A DNA stretch of 64,000 nt from Mycolicibacterium moriokaense. Lineage in GTDB: Bacteria > Actinomycetota > Actinomycetes > Mycobacteriales > Mycobacteriaceae. The notes under the pieces were generated by a model. That model was not told the DNA's origin, did no database searches, and saw only the letters and a program-made list of their open reading frames with translations. Positions within the stretch are counted from its first letter, which is position 1. Each line of letters opens with the position of its first letter. The translations under genes and the position numbers were made by a program. The DNA lies in the NCBI RefSeq assembly GCF_010726085.1, contig NZ_AP022560.1:4464001-4528000 (forward strand), read 5' to 3'. Shown piece after piece: positions 46,347 through 55,072 of this stretch.

Positions 46347-47345
46347 GTGAAAGTCCCGTTCACCTGGAAAGTCACCGGCTGGTTCATGGTGGGTTGGTCG
46401 GCCGAGTTTCCTCAGGGCGAGACCCGTCCGCTTCGTTACTTCGGCGAAGACCTCGTCGCCTACCGCGACGAGTCGGGCGAACTGCATGTGCTGTCGGCGC
46501 ACTGCAGGCACCTCGGCGCGCACATCGGGCACGGCGGCAAGGTCGTCGGTGACTGTGTCGAATGCCCGTTCCACGGCTGGCGCTGGGGACCCGACGGGAC
46601 CAACCGCCACATCCCGTATCAACCGGATCGGCCCAACCGCGCGCTCAAGCTCCGGGTGTTTCCCGTCAACGAACAGCACGGCTGCGTGTTCGTCTGGCAT
46701 CAACCGCAGGGCAAGGAACCGCAGTGGGAGATGCCGGACATCTTCACGTCCTTCCCGCAGTTCGAGACCGACCCGTCGGCGTATTACCGTCCGTACCCTG
46801 AGTTTTCGCGCCGCACCGAAAACGAGCCGGTCCACCCGCAGATCGTCGCGGAGAACGGGCCGGACAGCTCGCACTTTCACTACGTGCACGGCGCGACCGT
46901 CACCCCGGTGAACCTGGAGTGGAAGATCGTCGGGCCGCAATGGCAGTTCCTCACCGGTTGGCCGGATGCCCGCAGCGACGATCCGAACAAGATGGCGTTG
47001 TACATCCACAGCCACATGTTCGGCCTCGGCGGGGCGATCAGCGTGTTCGAGGGCTCGTCGAATCACCGGCTGATCTTTGCCGTATCTCCTGTCGAGGACG
47101 GACTCTCGACGATGTTCTACTCGATCTGGTGGCCCAAGCGTGAGGGCGAGACGTCCGACATACCGCCGGACGACGTCCGCGAACGCGTCGAGAAGCAGTT
47201 CCTCCGCACGGTGTGGGAGGACCTCGACATCTGGCGCTATCAGGAGTACGTCGAGAATCCCCCGCTGGCGAAGATCGACGCGAAACCCTATATGACACTG
47301 CGGAAGTGGGCGCAGCAGTTCTACGAGGTACCCGCATCGGTATGA
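46347..47345 (+). CDS. Rieske non-haem iron oxygenase, terminal oxygenase subunit
   Basis: 332 residues. Rieske [2Fe-2S] motif C53-x-H55-x17-C-x2-H (CRHLGAH ... CPFHGW) and the mononuclear iron motif NGPD-xx-H-xxxx-H near residues 173-182. It resembles KshA-type or sterol-desaturase-type oxygenases rather than classical ring dioxygenase alpha subunits; no beta subunit or reductase is adjacent, so a KshB-like reductase elsewhere is assumed. GTG start follows AGGAGG closely. First gene of Rieske, remnant, thioesterase, CoA ligase unit with ATGA/GTGA overlaps throughout. Confidence 0.9.
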   Translation: MKVPFTWKVTGWFMVGWSAEFPQGETRPLRYFGEDLVAYRDESGELHVLSAHCRHLGAHIGHGGKVVGDCVECPFHGWRWGPDGTNRHIPYQPDRPNRALKLRVFPVNEQHGCVFVWHQPQGKEPQWEMPDIFTSFPQFETDPSAYYRPYPEFSRRTENEPVHPQIVAENGPDSSHFHYVHGATVTPVNLEWKIVGPQWQFLTGWPDARSDDPNKMALYIHSHMFGLGGAISVFEGSSNHRLIFAVSPVEDGLSTMFYSIWWPKREGETSDIPPDDVRERVEKQFLRTVWEDLDIWRYQEYVENPPLAKIDAKPYMTLRKWAQQFYEVPASV

Positions 47346-47515
47346 GAATCGACCTCGTCGAGCCGTCCCATACCGCGATCGTCACCCAGGAGTGCCAGGG
47401 CGCCGTCGCCGGCATCCCCATCAATTACGCGAACACGATCATCGACACCATGCTCTCGCTGCTCGCGACCATCACGACCACCGACGGCCTACTCGAGGCA
47501 GGGAAACCAGCGTGA
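47342..47515 (+). pseudogene. cysteine hydrolase (isochorismatase family) remnant with core deleted
   Basis: A 57-codon frame joined by overlaps to both neighbours. The first 22 residues (EPSHTAIVTQECQGAV) look like the start of an isochorismatase-like cysteine hydrolase, and the last 30 (YANTIIDTMLSLLATITTTDGLL) like its C-terminus. The central ~150 residues, including catalytic Lys and Cys, are absent. An in-frame internal deletion has left an open frame that still couples translation of the Rieske gene to the thioesterase. I infer decay; a genuine small protein is less likely. Confidence 0.65.
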
Positions 47516-48138
47516 CCGAAACCGACCGTCATATCCCGGCCGAGAGCGCCCCGTTCCCCGAGATCCAACCCGTCGACACCGGTCCCGAACTGGGCAGGTT
47601 CATGACCGCCATGCGACGCCTGCAGGACATCGTCGTGTCGACCAATCCGGACAACGCGCTGTGGGCCGACGCCGCCGGCCAGGTCGAAGAGTTGTGTGCG
47701 CGCCTGGAGGCCCACCGGGCTCCGCAGGGTGTTGCGCCCGCCGGTCGCGGGCCCCACCTGCCGGGTCTCGGTCATCCATTGATGCCGCCGTGGACGATGA
47801 CGGAGGTCGGCCCCCACGGCGTCGTCATGGAGGGCCAGTTCAGCCGCTTCCACGTCGGCGGCAACAACGCCGTGCACGGCGGCGTCATACCGTTGTTCTT
47901 CGACTGGCACTTCGGGATGATCGTCACGGCCGCGGGGCGCGCCAACAGCCGCACCGCCTTCCTACACGTCGACTACCGCAAGATCACGCCGATAGACCAA
48001 CCATTGGTTTCGCGCGGTCGGATAGATTCCATCGACGGGCGGAAGGCCTTCATCACTGCGACGATGACAGACTCTGACGGCAACGTCCTGAGTGAAGCCA
48101 ACGGCCTGATGGTCCGCCTGCTTCCGCACCAGCCATGA
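47512..48138 (+). CDS. hotdog-fold thioesterase (PaaI-like)
   Basis: 208 residues, GTG start overlapping the preceding stop. The hotdog core lies in the C-terminal half: NNAVHGGVIPLFFDWHFGMIVTAAG (H-G-G-V-I plus acidic Asp) and TAFLHVDYRKITPIDQPL. It probably hydrolyses an acyl-CoA or aromatic CoA formed in the pathway. The N-terminal 90 residues are a less conserved helical extension. Next gene overlaps by ATGA. Confidence 0.85.
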   Translation: MTETDRHIPAESAPFPEIQPVDTGPELGRFMTAMRRLQDIVVSTNPDNALWADAAGQVEELCARLEAHRAPQGVAPAGRGPHLPGLGHPLMPPWTMTEVGPHGVVMEGQFSRFHVGGNNAVHGGVIPLFFDWHFGMIVTAAGRANSRTAFLHVDYRKITPIDQPLVSRGRIDSIDGRKAFITATMTDSDGNVLSEANGLMVRLLPHQP

Positions 48139-49805
48139 GAGGCACGATGTCCGACTCCGCACCACAGTTCACCGTTCCGGCCGCCTTGGACACTGTCGCC
48201 GCGGTGATCGGTGACCGGGACTACGTCGTCCAGGGCGACCGCCGCTACACCTACGCCCAGATCCTGGAACGGTCCAACCGGCTCGCCTCCTACCTGCGCT
48301 CCCGCGGATTGGGCGTCAAGAAGGAGCGCTCGGAGCTCGCCGGCCACGAGGTGGGCCAGGACCTGCTCGGCATTTACGCCTACAACGGGCCCGAGTACGT
48401 CGAGTCGATGCTCGGATCGTGGCGCGCCCGGGTCGCACCGTTCAACGTCAACTACCGCTACGTGAAGAGCGAGCTGCACTACCTGCTCAACGATTCCGGT
48501 GCGACCGCGCTGGTCTACCACGCGAGGTTCGCACCCCGCGTCGCAGAGGTGCTCCCCCACCTTCCACACCTGCGCGTGCTCATCCAGATCGCCGACGAGT
48601 CAGGTAACGACCTCGTCCACGGTGCGGTCGACTACGAGTCGATCGTCGCGTCGGGGCCGTCCGCGCCGCCGCCGGTCGAGCCGTCGCCCGACGACCTCTA
48701 CGTCCTCTACACCGGCGGCACGACGGGCATGCCCAAGGGCGTGCTGTGGCGCCAGCACGACATCTTCATGACGTCGTTCGGCGGTCGCAACATGGGCACC
48801 GGCGAACTCACCCGGTCCTATGACGACATCGCGACGCGCGTCAAGGAGAACCCTGGCACCAAGATCTTCACCTTGCCGCCACTGATGCACGGCGCCGCAC
48901 AGTGGGCCGTGATGACCGCGCTCACCACAGGGCAGACGGTCGTGTTCGCGGAGAATCCGCACACGTTCGACGCCGACGAGGTCGTGCGAACGATCGAGCG
49001 GGAGAAGGTGCTGGCCGTGCAGGTGGTCGGCGACGCGATGGCGCGCCCGCTGGCCGACGCCATCGAACGCTCGTCGGCGGATCTGTCGTCGATGGCCGTG
49101 GTGGCCAACGGCGGGGCGCTGCTGACCCCGACCGCCAAGCAGCGACTGATCGACGTCAAGCCCGGCCTGATCGTCATGGACGGCGTCGGCTCCTCCGAGA
49201 CCGGGATCCAGATGAACCACATGTCGGCCCCCGGCGCCGTGTCGACCGGCAAGTTCAACGCCGGTCCGGACACCTTCGTCGCGTCCGAGGAACTCGATGC
49301 GATTCTCGAGCCCGGCCACGACGGCATCGGCTGGCTGGCGCAACGCGGTTACGTTCCCCTGGGCTACAAGGGCGATGAAGCCAAGACGGCCAAGACATTT
49401 CCGGTCATCGACGGCGTGCGGTTTTCGATACCGGGCGACCGTGCGCGCCATCTGGCCGACGGCGGTATCGAGCTGCTCGGCCGCGAGTCGCAGACCATCA
49501 ACTCGGGCGGGGAGAAGATCTTCGTCGAGGAGGTCGAGACTGCGCTGCTGTCGCACCCCGCGGTGGCCGACGTCGTGGTCTCCGGCCGTCCGAGCGAGCG
49601 GTGGGGGCAGGAAGTCGTCGCCATCGTGGCCCTCGTGGAAGGCGCCAGCGCGGACCCTCAGGAGCTGATCGACCATGCGTCGACGTCCATCGCGCGGTAC
49701 AAGCTGCCCAAGGCGGTGGTCTTCCGCCCCGTCATCGAGCGCAGCCCGGCGGGCAAGGCCGACTACCGATGGGCGCGTGAGCAGGCGATCAGCGGAGACG
49801 CTTAG
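48135..49805 (+). CDS. acyl-CoA synthetase (FadD19-like AMP-forming ligase)
   Basis: 556 residues. P-loop Y-T-G-G-T-T-G-M-P-K-G (~195), D-G-V-G-S-S-E-T-G (~355) and the hinge/C-terminal SINSGGEKIFVEEVE-like motif (here T-I-N-S-G-G-E-K-I), plus the terminal SPAGKADYRWA, closely resembling FadD19, the steroid C26 side-chain ligase of M. tuberculosis. It activates a carboxylic acid as its CoA thioester. ATG at 48135 overlaps the preceding stop; ATG at 48147 is an alternative. Confidence 0.9.
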   Translation: MRGTMSDSAPQFTVPAALDTVAAVIGDRDYVVQGDRRYTYAQILERSNRLASYLRSRGLGVKKERSELAGHEVGQDLLGIYAYNGPEYVESMLGSWRARVAPFNVNYRYVKSELHYLLNDSGATALVYHARFAPRVAEVLPHLPHLRVLIQIADESGNDLVHGAVDYESIVASGPSAPPPVEPSPDDLYVLYTGGTTGMPKGVLWRQHDIFMTSFGGRNMGTGELTRSYDDIATRVKENPGTKIFTLPPLMHGAAQWAVMTALTTGQTVVFAENPHTFDADEVVRTIEREKVLAVQVVGDAMARPLADAIERSSADLSSMAVVANGGALLTPTAKQRLIDVKPGLIVMDGVGSSETGIQMNHMSAPGAVSTGKFNAGPDTFVASEELDAILEPGHDGIGWLAQRGYVPLGYKGDEAKTAKTFPVIDGVRFSIPGDRARHLADGGIELLGRESQTINSGGEKIFVEEVETALLSHPAVADVVVSGRPSERWGQEVVAIVALVEGASADPQELIDHASTSIARYKLPKAVVFRPVIERSPAGKADYRWAREQAISGDA

Positions 49806-50173
49806 AACGACGGATCAGTCTGCGCAGCAAGGTAATTCCGTATACGGCACCTCGAAGCAGGCGGCGATCCTAGACACGAAACGGCTCGCCGGCCCCGCGT
49901 GGGCCGAGATCGGGGTGCGGGTCAACACCGTCAGCCCGGGACCCGTCGAAACACCGATCCTCGCCGACTTCGAAGCGACAATGGGCAAGGAGGTTCTCGA
50001 CATGTGCGGTCCACCGGGGCAGGCACGCGACCGTCGACGACATCGTTCCTGTCATCGCGTTCGTCGGTTCGCCGGAGGCACGCTGGATCACCGGCCAGGA
50101 CATTCACGTCGGCGCCGGCTTCCTTACCTCGATGACCGCTGGGCACCTATCCAGCTGGTATAGTCTACTGTAA
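49806..50173 (+). pseudogene. SDR C-terminal fragment with frameshift
   Basis: After the ligase stop, one frame reads SAQQGNSVYGTSKQAAILDTKRLAGPAWAEIG and then VRVNTVSPGPVETPIL, clear SDR sequence with the Y-x-x-x-K pair. After MGKEVLDMCG the reading shifts frame and continues as ATVDDIVPVIAFVGSPEARW and ITGQDIHVGAGFL to the SDR end. The N-terminal half (Rossmann loop) is missing. The stop codon TAA at 50171-50173 lies inside the operator upstream of the P450 gene. Not functional as an SDR. Confidence 0.8.
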
Positions 50174-50183
50174 TATTTACAGT
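50167..50183. promoter_or_regulatory. island operator 3 (upstream of P450-TetR)
   Basis: ACTGTAATATTTACAGT, perfect 7-3-7 palindrome (8-3-8 with flanks), 44 nt before the P450 start. It would control the P450 and the TetR gene behind it, giving autoregulation. Confidence 0.8.
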
Positions 50184-50227
50184 ACCGTTCGCAGGACCGA
50201 GCCGGACCCGGAGATGCTGGAGCAGTC

Positions 50228-51436
50228 GTGGAGAGCTCAGTGCACAACGTGACGGTCGAAGAGTCGGCCGACCTCCTTCGCGACCCCTATCCCCTGTTCG
50301 CCAGGAGACGGCACGAGTTCGGTGTCTTCAAGGGCAGCGTCATGGACTGGTCCAAGACGCCGGAGTCCATGCTTCCCGAAAACCTCTACGCCGCGGTCTC
50401 CTGGGATGCGGTCAACAGGGTGTTCCGTGACAGCAAGGCCTTCAACTCCCACATCTACGACAGCACCATCGGCTTGTTCATCGGCCCGACGATCCTCGCC
50501 ATGGAAGGCAAGAAGCACTGGGAGCACCGCAATCTGGTGTCCGCGGCGTTCAAGTCCCGGTCGCTGGCGCGATGGGAACCCGAGATCGTCCGCCCGGTCG
50601 TCAACGGGCTGATCGACGAGTTCATCGATGCCGGCCACGCCGATCTGGTCAAGCAGTTCACCCTCGAGTTCCCAACCCGGGTCATCTCGAAGCTGTTGGG
50701 TCTGCCCGAGGAAGACCTGCCGTGGTTCCGCAAGCGTGCGGTCGAGTTGATCAGCTACCACGTCAAATGGAAGCGCGCCTTCGAGGCGTCCGCGGCGCTG
50801 AAAGACTATTTCCTGCAACAGATCGAGCTGCGCCGCAGCAAGCCGACCGAGGACATCATCGGCGATCTGGTGACCGCCGAGATCGACGGCGAGAAGCTCT
50901 CCGACGAAGCCATCTACTCTTTCCTGCGTCTCTTGCTGCCCGCCGGGCTGGAAACCACCTTCCGTTCATCGGGAAACCTGATCTTCCTGCTGCTCACCCA
51001 TCCCGAGCAGTTCCGGGCGGTGCAGGCCGACCGCAGCCTCATCGCACCCGCGATCGAGGAAGGACTGCGGTACGAGACACCACTGACGACGGTGCAGCGC
51101 TACGCCACCGAGGAGACCGAAGTCGAGGGCGTCACCATTCCGCAGGGTGCGGTCATCGACGTGTGCATCGGATCGGCCAACCGTGACGAACGTCGGTGGG
51201 AACGCTCCGAGGAGTTCGACATCCACCGGAAACGCCTGCCGCACATCTCCTTTGCCGCGGGTGAGCACACCTGTATGGGGCTGCACCTCGCTCGCATGGA
51301 GACACGCGTCGCGCTCGAGTGCCTGTTGGACCGGCTGACCGATATCGAACTCGTCACCGACGACAACCCGCACATCCACGGGCAACCCTTCCGCTCCCCC
51401 ACCGCCATTCCCGTCACGTTCGCCCCCGCCGGTTGA
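50228..51436 (+). CDS. cytochrome P450
   Basis: 402 residues, GTG start. I-helix A-G-L-E-T-T-F near 240 (Glu in place of the usual Asp), ExxR in EEGLRYE, and haem motif F-A-A-G-E-H-T-C-M-G near 350. The first 60 residues are less typical. Class I P450 of the catabolic island, controlled by operator 3 and followed after 3 bp by the TetR gene. Substrate unknown; hydroxylation of an alicyclic intermediate fits the context. Confidence 0.9.
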   Translation: MESSVHNVTVEESADLLRDPYPLFARRRHEFGVFKGSVMDWSKTPESMLPENLYAAVSWDAVNRVFRDSKAFNSHIYDSTIGLFIGPTILAMEGKKHWEHRNLVSAAFKSRSLARWEPEIVRPVVNGLIDEFIDAGHADLVKQFTLEFPTRVISKLLGLPEEDLPWFRKRAVELISYHVKWKRAFEASAALKDYFLQQIELRRSKPTEDIIGDLVTAEIDGEKLSDEAIYSFLRLLLPAGLETTFRSSGNLIFLLLTHPEQFRAVQADRSLIAPAIEEGLRYETPLTTVQRYATEETEVEGVTIPQGAVIDVCIGSANRDERRWERSEEFDIHRKRLPHISFAAGEHTCMGLHLARMETRVALECLLDRLTDIELVTDDNPHIHGQPFRSPTAIPVTFAPAG

Positions 51437-51439
51437 GTT

Positions 51440-52081
51440 GTGGCCGCCAACACGAAGGCCGAGGTCCGCAAGCGACGGGACCGCGGATCGATCAGTGTCG
51501 ACGAAATCATCTCCGGCGCTTTCGAGGTCGCTGATCAGGTATCGATCGACAACCTGAGCATGCCGGTGCTCGCGAAACATCTCGACATCGGAGTCACGAG
51601 CATCTACTGGTACTTCCGGCGCAAGGACGACCTGCTCGACGCAATGGCCGATCGAGCGCTGGAGCAGTTCGAGTTCACGGTGCCGACCATCGACGCGACC
51701 AACTGGCGTACGTCGCTTCGTGACCACGCACGGACCATGCGCGCACACTTCCGGGACAATCCGACCCTCTGCGATCTCGTGCTCATCCGCGGCCAGTTCA
51801 GCGGGCGCGCGGTACGCGGGGCACTCCACAAGATCGAACAACCCATTACGGCGCTCATCGAGGCCGGTCTAGACGCCGAACCGGCCGCCGCCACCTACGG
51901 AGCGATCTCGGTACACACCCGCGGTTCCGCCGTGCTGGAGCGCATTCAGGCCAAGACCGAGGGATTTCCCGCGCAGCGCTCGAACGGTAAGCGCTACATC
52001 GGTTTTGCCGACAACATCGACTACGACTACATCCTCGAAAGCATTCTCGACCACGCGCAGACGCTCATCGACGCGTCGTGA
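51440..52081 (+). CDS. TetR family regulator, likely controller of the catabolic island
   Basis: 213 residues, GTG start. Helix-turn-helix SIDNLSMPVLAKHLDIGVTSIYWYFRRKDDLLDAM at about 35-70; the rest is the helical ligand domain. It lies directly behind the P450 gene, and the ACTGTAA-N3-TTACAGT site before that gene recurs at four other island promoters. It is the only regulator gene in the island, so it is the best candidate to bind this site. Its stop abuts the stop of the convergent aldehyde dehydrogenase with no gap. A CoA thioester or hydroxylated substrate is a likely ligand, by analogy with KstR-type regulators. Confidence 0.88.
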   Translation: MAANTKAEVRKRRDRGSISVDEIISGAFEVADQVSIDNLSMPVLAKHLDIGVTSIYWYFRRKDDLLDAMADRALEQFEFTVPTIDATNWRTSLRDHARTMRAHFRDNPTLCDLVLIRGQFSGRAVRGALHKIEQPITALIEAGLDAEPAAATYGAISVHTRGSAVLERIQAKTEGFPAQRSNGKRYIGFADNIDYDYILESILDHAQTLIDAS

Positions 52082-53629
52082 TCATCTCTGGCGAGGCACC
52101 CGGCAAGCGATCGTCTTCGTCTCGAGGTACTGCTGAAAACCCTCGATGCCACATTGACGCCCCACGCCGCTGTTCTTGTACCCGCCGAACGGCGCATCCG
52201 CGCCGTAGAACATCCCGCCGTTGACGCCGAAGGATCCGGTGCGGATGCGGCGGGCGATGTCCATACCGCGCTCCATCGATCGCGAGATCACAGCTCCCGC
52301 AAGGCCGTACGCGCTGTCGTTCGCGATGCGCACCGCGTGATCGTCGTCGTCGAACGGCATCACGATCAGCACCGGGCCGAAGACTTCCTCCTGGGCGATC
52401 GCCGCGCTGTTGTCGACCCCGACGATCACCGTCGGCTCCACGTAGTGCCCGCCGGCAAGGTGTTCGGGCAGGTTGTCGACGGTGCCTCCGCCCGTGGTGA
52501 TCTCGGCCCCTTCTGCGCGCGCCCGCTCCACAGCCATGAGCACGCGGTCCTTCTGCGCGGCGCTGATCACCGGCCCGACAAGGGTTTCCGGCAGCACCGG
52601 ATCTCCGACCGGCACATTCTGGTATGCGGCGGTGACGGTGGCGACGGCCTCGTCGTACAGCGACCGATGCACGAGCATCCGGGTGGTGGCCGCGCACGCC
52701 TGACCGGCGTGCACGCACACTCCGATCGCGGCGCCCAGGACCGCAGCGGGGTTGGCATCGTCGAGCACGATGGCCACGGATTTGCCGCCGAGTTCGAGGA
52801 ACATCCGCTTCATGGTGTCGGCGCCCTGCCGCATCAACAGCTTGCCGACGGCCGTCGAGCCGGTGAACGAAATCATGTCGACACGCGGATCGGTGCCGAC
52901 GAGTCCGGCGACGTCGTTGGACGGGGTCGTCACCACGTTCAGCACGCCCGCCGGAATGTCGGTGCGCTCGGCGACGAGCCTGCCGAGCCGCGTCGCGTTC
53001 CACGGCGTGTTCGGATCCGGTTTGAGGACAACGGTATTGCCCGCCGCCAGGGCAGGCCCCAGCTTGTTGAGGATGACTTCGATCGGGAAGTTGGACGGGG
53101 TGATCGCCGCGACGACGCCGACTGGTTCCTTGACCACGGTGCGCACGTTGCGTTCGCCGAACAACCCGCCGCCATCGAGCGTGCGCTCCCACTCGAAGTC
53201 GTCGATCAAGCCGGCGGGATAGCGCAGCGATTCGGCGACCGGCCATTCCAGTTGTGCGGTCTGCGTCGTCATCGCCGGAGCGCCCGCCTCGGCGATCAGT
53301 TCCTCGCGCAGGTCTTGCTTCTCGGACTCGATGGCCACCTGCAATTGAGTCAGGCACCGCTTACGCAACGCGCGGTTGGTCGACCAGTCGGTTTCGTCGA
53401 ACGCGCGGCGGGCCGCCGCGATGGCAAGACTTATGTCGTCAGCGCCTGCGGCGGCCGTCGCACCCAGCAGCAACCCCGTCGCCGGGCTGAAGTTGTCGAA
53501 GGTGGCCCCGGAGGACGCTGCAACGAGCTCGCCGTCGATCAGCATGCGCGACTCGGCGCGTGCCGCCGCCCGCACGCCCACGTCGACGCTGGTTTCGGTC
53601 CGGTCTACTTGGTCCTCGGTGAGGCTCAC
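52082..53629 (-). CDS. aldehyde dehydrogenase (NAD(P)+)
   Basis: 515 residues, GTG start. Cofactor site T-P-S-N-F-P near 180 and F-T-G-S-T-A-V-G near 256, catalytic Glu279 in F-L-E-L-G-G-K-S, catalytic Cys312 in H-A-G-Q-A-C-A, and EEVFGPV near the C-terminus. It oxidises an aldehyde to an acid. Divergent from the CoA-transferase gene and sharing operator 4 with it. Confidence 0.92.
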   Translation of the reverse strand: MSLTEDQVDRTETSVDVGVRAAARAESRMLIDGELVAASSGATFDNFSPATGLLLGATAAAGADDISLAIAAARRAFDETDWSTNRALRKRCLTQLQVAIESEKQDLREELIAEAGAPAMTTQTAQLEWPVAESLRYPAGLIDDFEWERTLDGGGLFGERNVRTVVKEPVGVVAAITPSNFPIEVILNKLGPALAAGNTVVLKPDPNTPWNATRLGRLVAERTDIPAGVLNVVTTPSNDVAGLVGTDPRVDMISFTGSTAVGKLLMRQGADTMKRMFLELGGKSVAIVLDDANPAAVLGAAIGVCVHAGQACAATTRMLVHRSLYDEAVATVTAAYQNVPVGDPVLPETLVGPVISAAQKDRVLMAVERARAEGAEITTGGGTVDNLPEHLAGGHYVEPTVIVGVDNSAAIAQEEVFGPVLIVMPFDDDDHAVRIANDSAYGLAGAVISRSMERGMDIARRIRTGSFGVNGGMFYGADAPFGGYKNSGVGRQCGIEGFQQYLETKTIACRVPRQR

Positions 53630-53672
53630 CAGTTACCTCGTACAATTCAGAACAAACAATGCTGGACGCTCA

Positions 53673-53689
53673 ACTGTAACGATTACAGT
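53673..53689. promoter_or_regulatory. island operator 4 (ALDH/CoA-transferase divergent gap)
   Basis: ACTGTAACGATTACAGT, perfect 7-3-7 palindrome, 43 nt upstream of the ALDH GTG and 39 nt upstream of the CoA-transferase start, so one site can serve both. An extra GATTACA half follows at 53694-53700. Confidence 0.8.
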
Positions 53690-53728
53690 AGGCGATTACA
53701 ACGACGAGACGGGCTGGAGAGAGTCGAC

Positions 53729-54955
53729 TTGATCAAGGTGATGGACGGCGTTCGCGTCCTCGAGGTTGCGCAGTTCACGTTCGTTCCGGCCGCGGGGGCG
53801 ATCCTCGCCGATTGGGGCGCGGACGTCATCAAGGTCGAGCACCCGGTGCGCGGTGACACGCAGCGCGGCTTCGTCAACATGGGCGGTTTCCAGCTGGATC
53901 CGAACCGGCACCCGCTGATCGAGCACCCCAATCGGGGTAAGCGCAGCGTCGGTATCGACGTGTCCACCCCCGGCGGTCAGGAAGTGCTCTACGAGATCGC
54001 CAAGACCGCCGATGTGTTCCTCACCAACTACATGCCCGCGCAGCGGCAGAAGAACAAGTTCGACGTCGAACACATCCGTGCGGTCAACCCGAACATCGTC
54101 TACGCGCGTGGCAGCGCCTACGGGGACAAGGGCGCCGAACGCGACACCGGCGGATTCGACGGCACCGCGTTCTGGACGCGCAGCGGTGTGGGCCATGCGC
54201 TGACCCCCGAAGAGCTCGGCGGCGCGTTGTCGCAGGGCATCCCGGCGTTCGGCGACTCCATCGGCGGGATGAACATCGCGGGCGGCATCTCGGCGGCGCT
54301 GTTTCATCGCGAACGCACCGGCGAGGCAGTCGAACTCGACGTCTCGCTGCTGAGCACCGCATGGTGGGCGGCGGGCGCCAGCGTCACGCAGGGCATGGAG
54401 ACCGGCGAGACCATGCGCTCGCAGATGCCCGACACGATCGGCCCGACCGTGAACCCGTTCCTCGGCAACTACCTCACCTCCGACGGGGGCACCATCAACC
54501 TGTGCATAGTCAGCCCCACGGGGTATATCCGTGATGCGTTCGAACATCTCGACCTGCCCGAGCTGGCCGACGACCCTCGGTTCAACGACGTCATGCCGCT
54601 AATCGAAAACGCCGCAGCGGCAGCGGAACTGATCGCTGAATCCATCCGGAGCAAGCCCTTCGACTACTGGCGCAAGCGGCTGAAGACCATGAAAGGTCAG
54701 TGGGCGCCGTTCCAGAGCCTCGTCGATCTCGCGTCCGACGAGCAGGCGATCGCCAACGACATGATCGTCGAGGTGGAGGCCGCCGACGGCGGAGCCCCGT
54801 TCAAGGTCGTGCGCGGCCCCGTCCAGTTCAACCACGAACCGCTCGAGACGACGCGTGCCCCGCAGGCGTCCGAGCACACCGAGATCGTGCTCATGGAACT
54901 CGGAATGGACTGGGATCGCATCGAGGAGCTCAAGAACGCCGGCGCCATCGCCTAG
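53729..54955 (+). CDS. CaiB/BaiF-type (class III) CoA-transferase
   Basis: 408 residues. Opening V-L-E-V-A-Q-F-T-F-V-P-A-A-G-A-I-L-A-D-W-G-A-D-V-I-K-V-E and N-R-G-K-R-S-V are class III signatures; the catalytic Asp is expected in the GGFDG segment near 150. It moves CoA between a donor thioester and an acid, or may act as a racemase-like relative. TTG at 53729 follows GGAGAG at a good distance; ATG at 53741 is the alternative. Under operator 4. Confidence 0.9.
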   Translation: MIKVMDGVRVLEVAQFTFVPAAGAILADWGADVIKVEHPVRGDTQRGFVNMGGFQLDPNRHPLIEHPNRGKRSVGIDVSTPGGQEVLYEIAKTADVFLTNYMPAQRQKNKFDVEHIRAVNPNIVYARGSAYGDKGAERDTGGFDGTAFWTRSGVGHALTPEELGGALSQGIPAFGDSIGGMNIAGGISAALFHRERTGEAVELDVSLLSTAWWAAGASVTQGMETGETMRSQMPDTIGPTVNPFLGNYLTSDGGTINLCIVSPTGYIRDAFEHLDLPELADDPRFNDVMPLIENAAAAAELIAESIRSKPFDYWRKRLKTMKGQWAPFQSLVDLASDEQAIANDMIVEVEAADGGAPFKVVRGPVQFNHEPLETTRAPQASEHTEIVLMELGMDWDRIEELKNAGAIA

Positions 54956-55072
54956 CCCTCGTTGAATGTTGAGGCAGATGCCCCACGTGTCACGCTGGTT
55001 CGTCGGCGCACTGTGTCCCCATGAGAATTCTCCGCCCGCGGACAAGCGGACAGAAACATCTGGGAGGCAATC

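Noticed and set aside
52154..54955. A very long plus-strand open frame (over 900 codons) spanning the aldehyde dehydrogenase and CoA-transferase
   Set aside because: The first half is the antisense shadow of the aldehyde dehydrogenase; only the part from about 53729 matches a real family. High GC makes such shadows routine.
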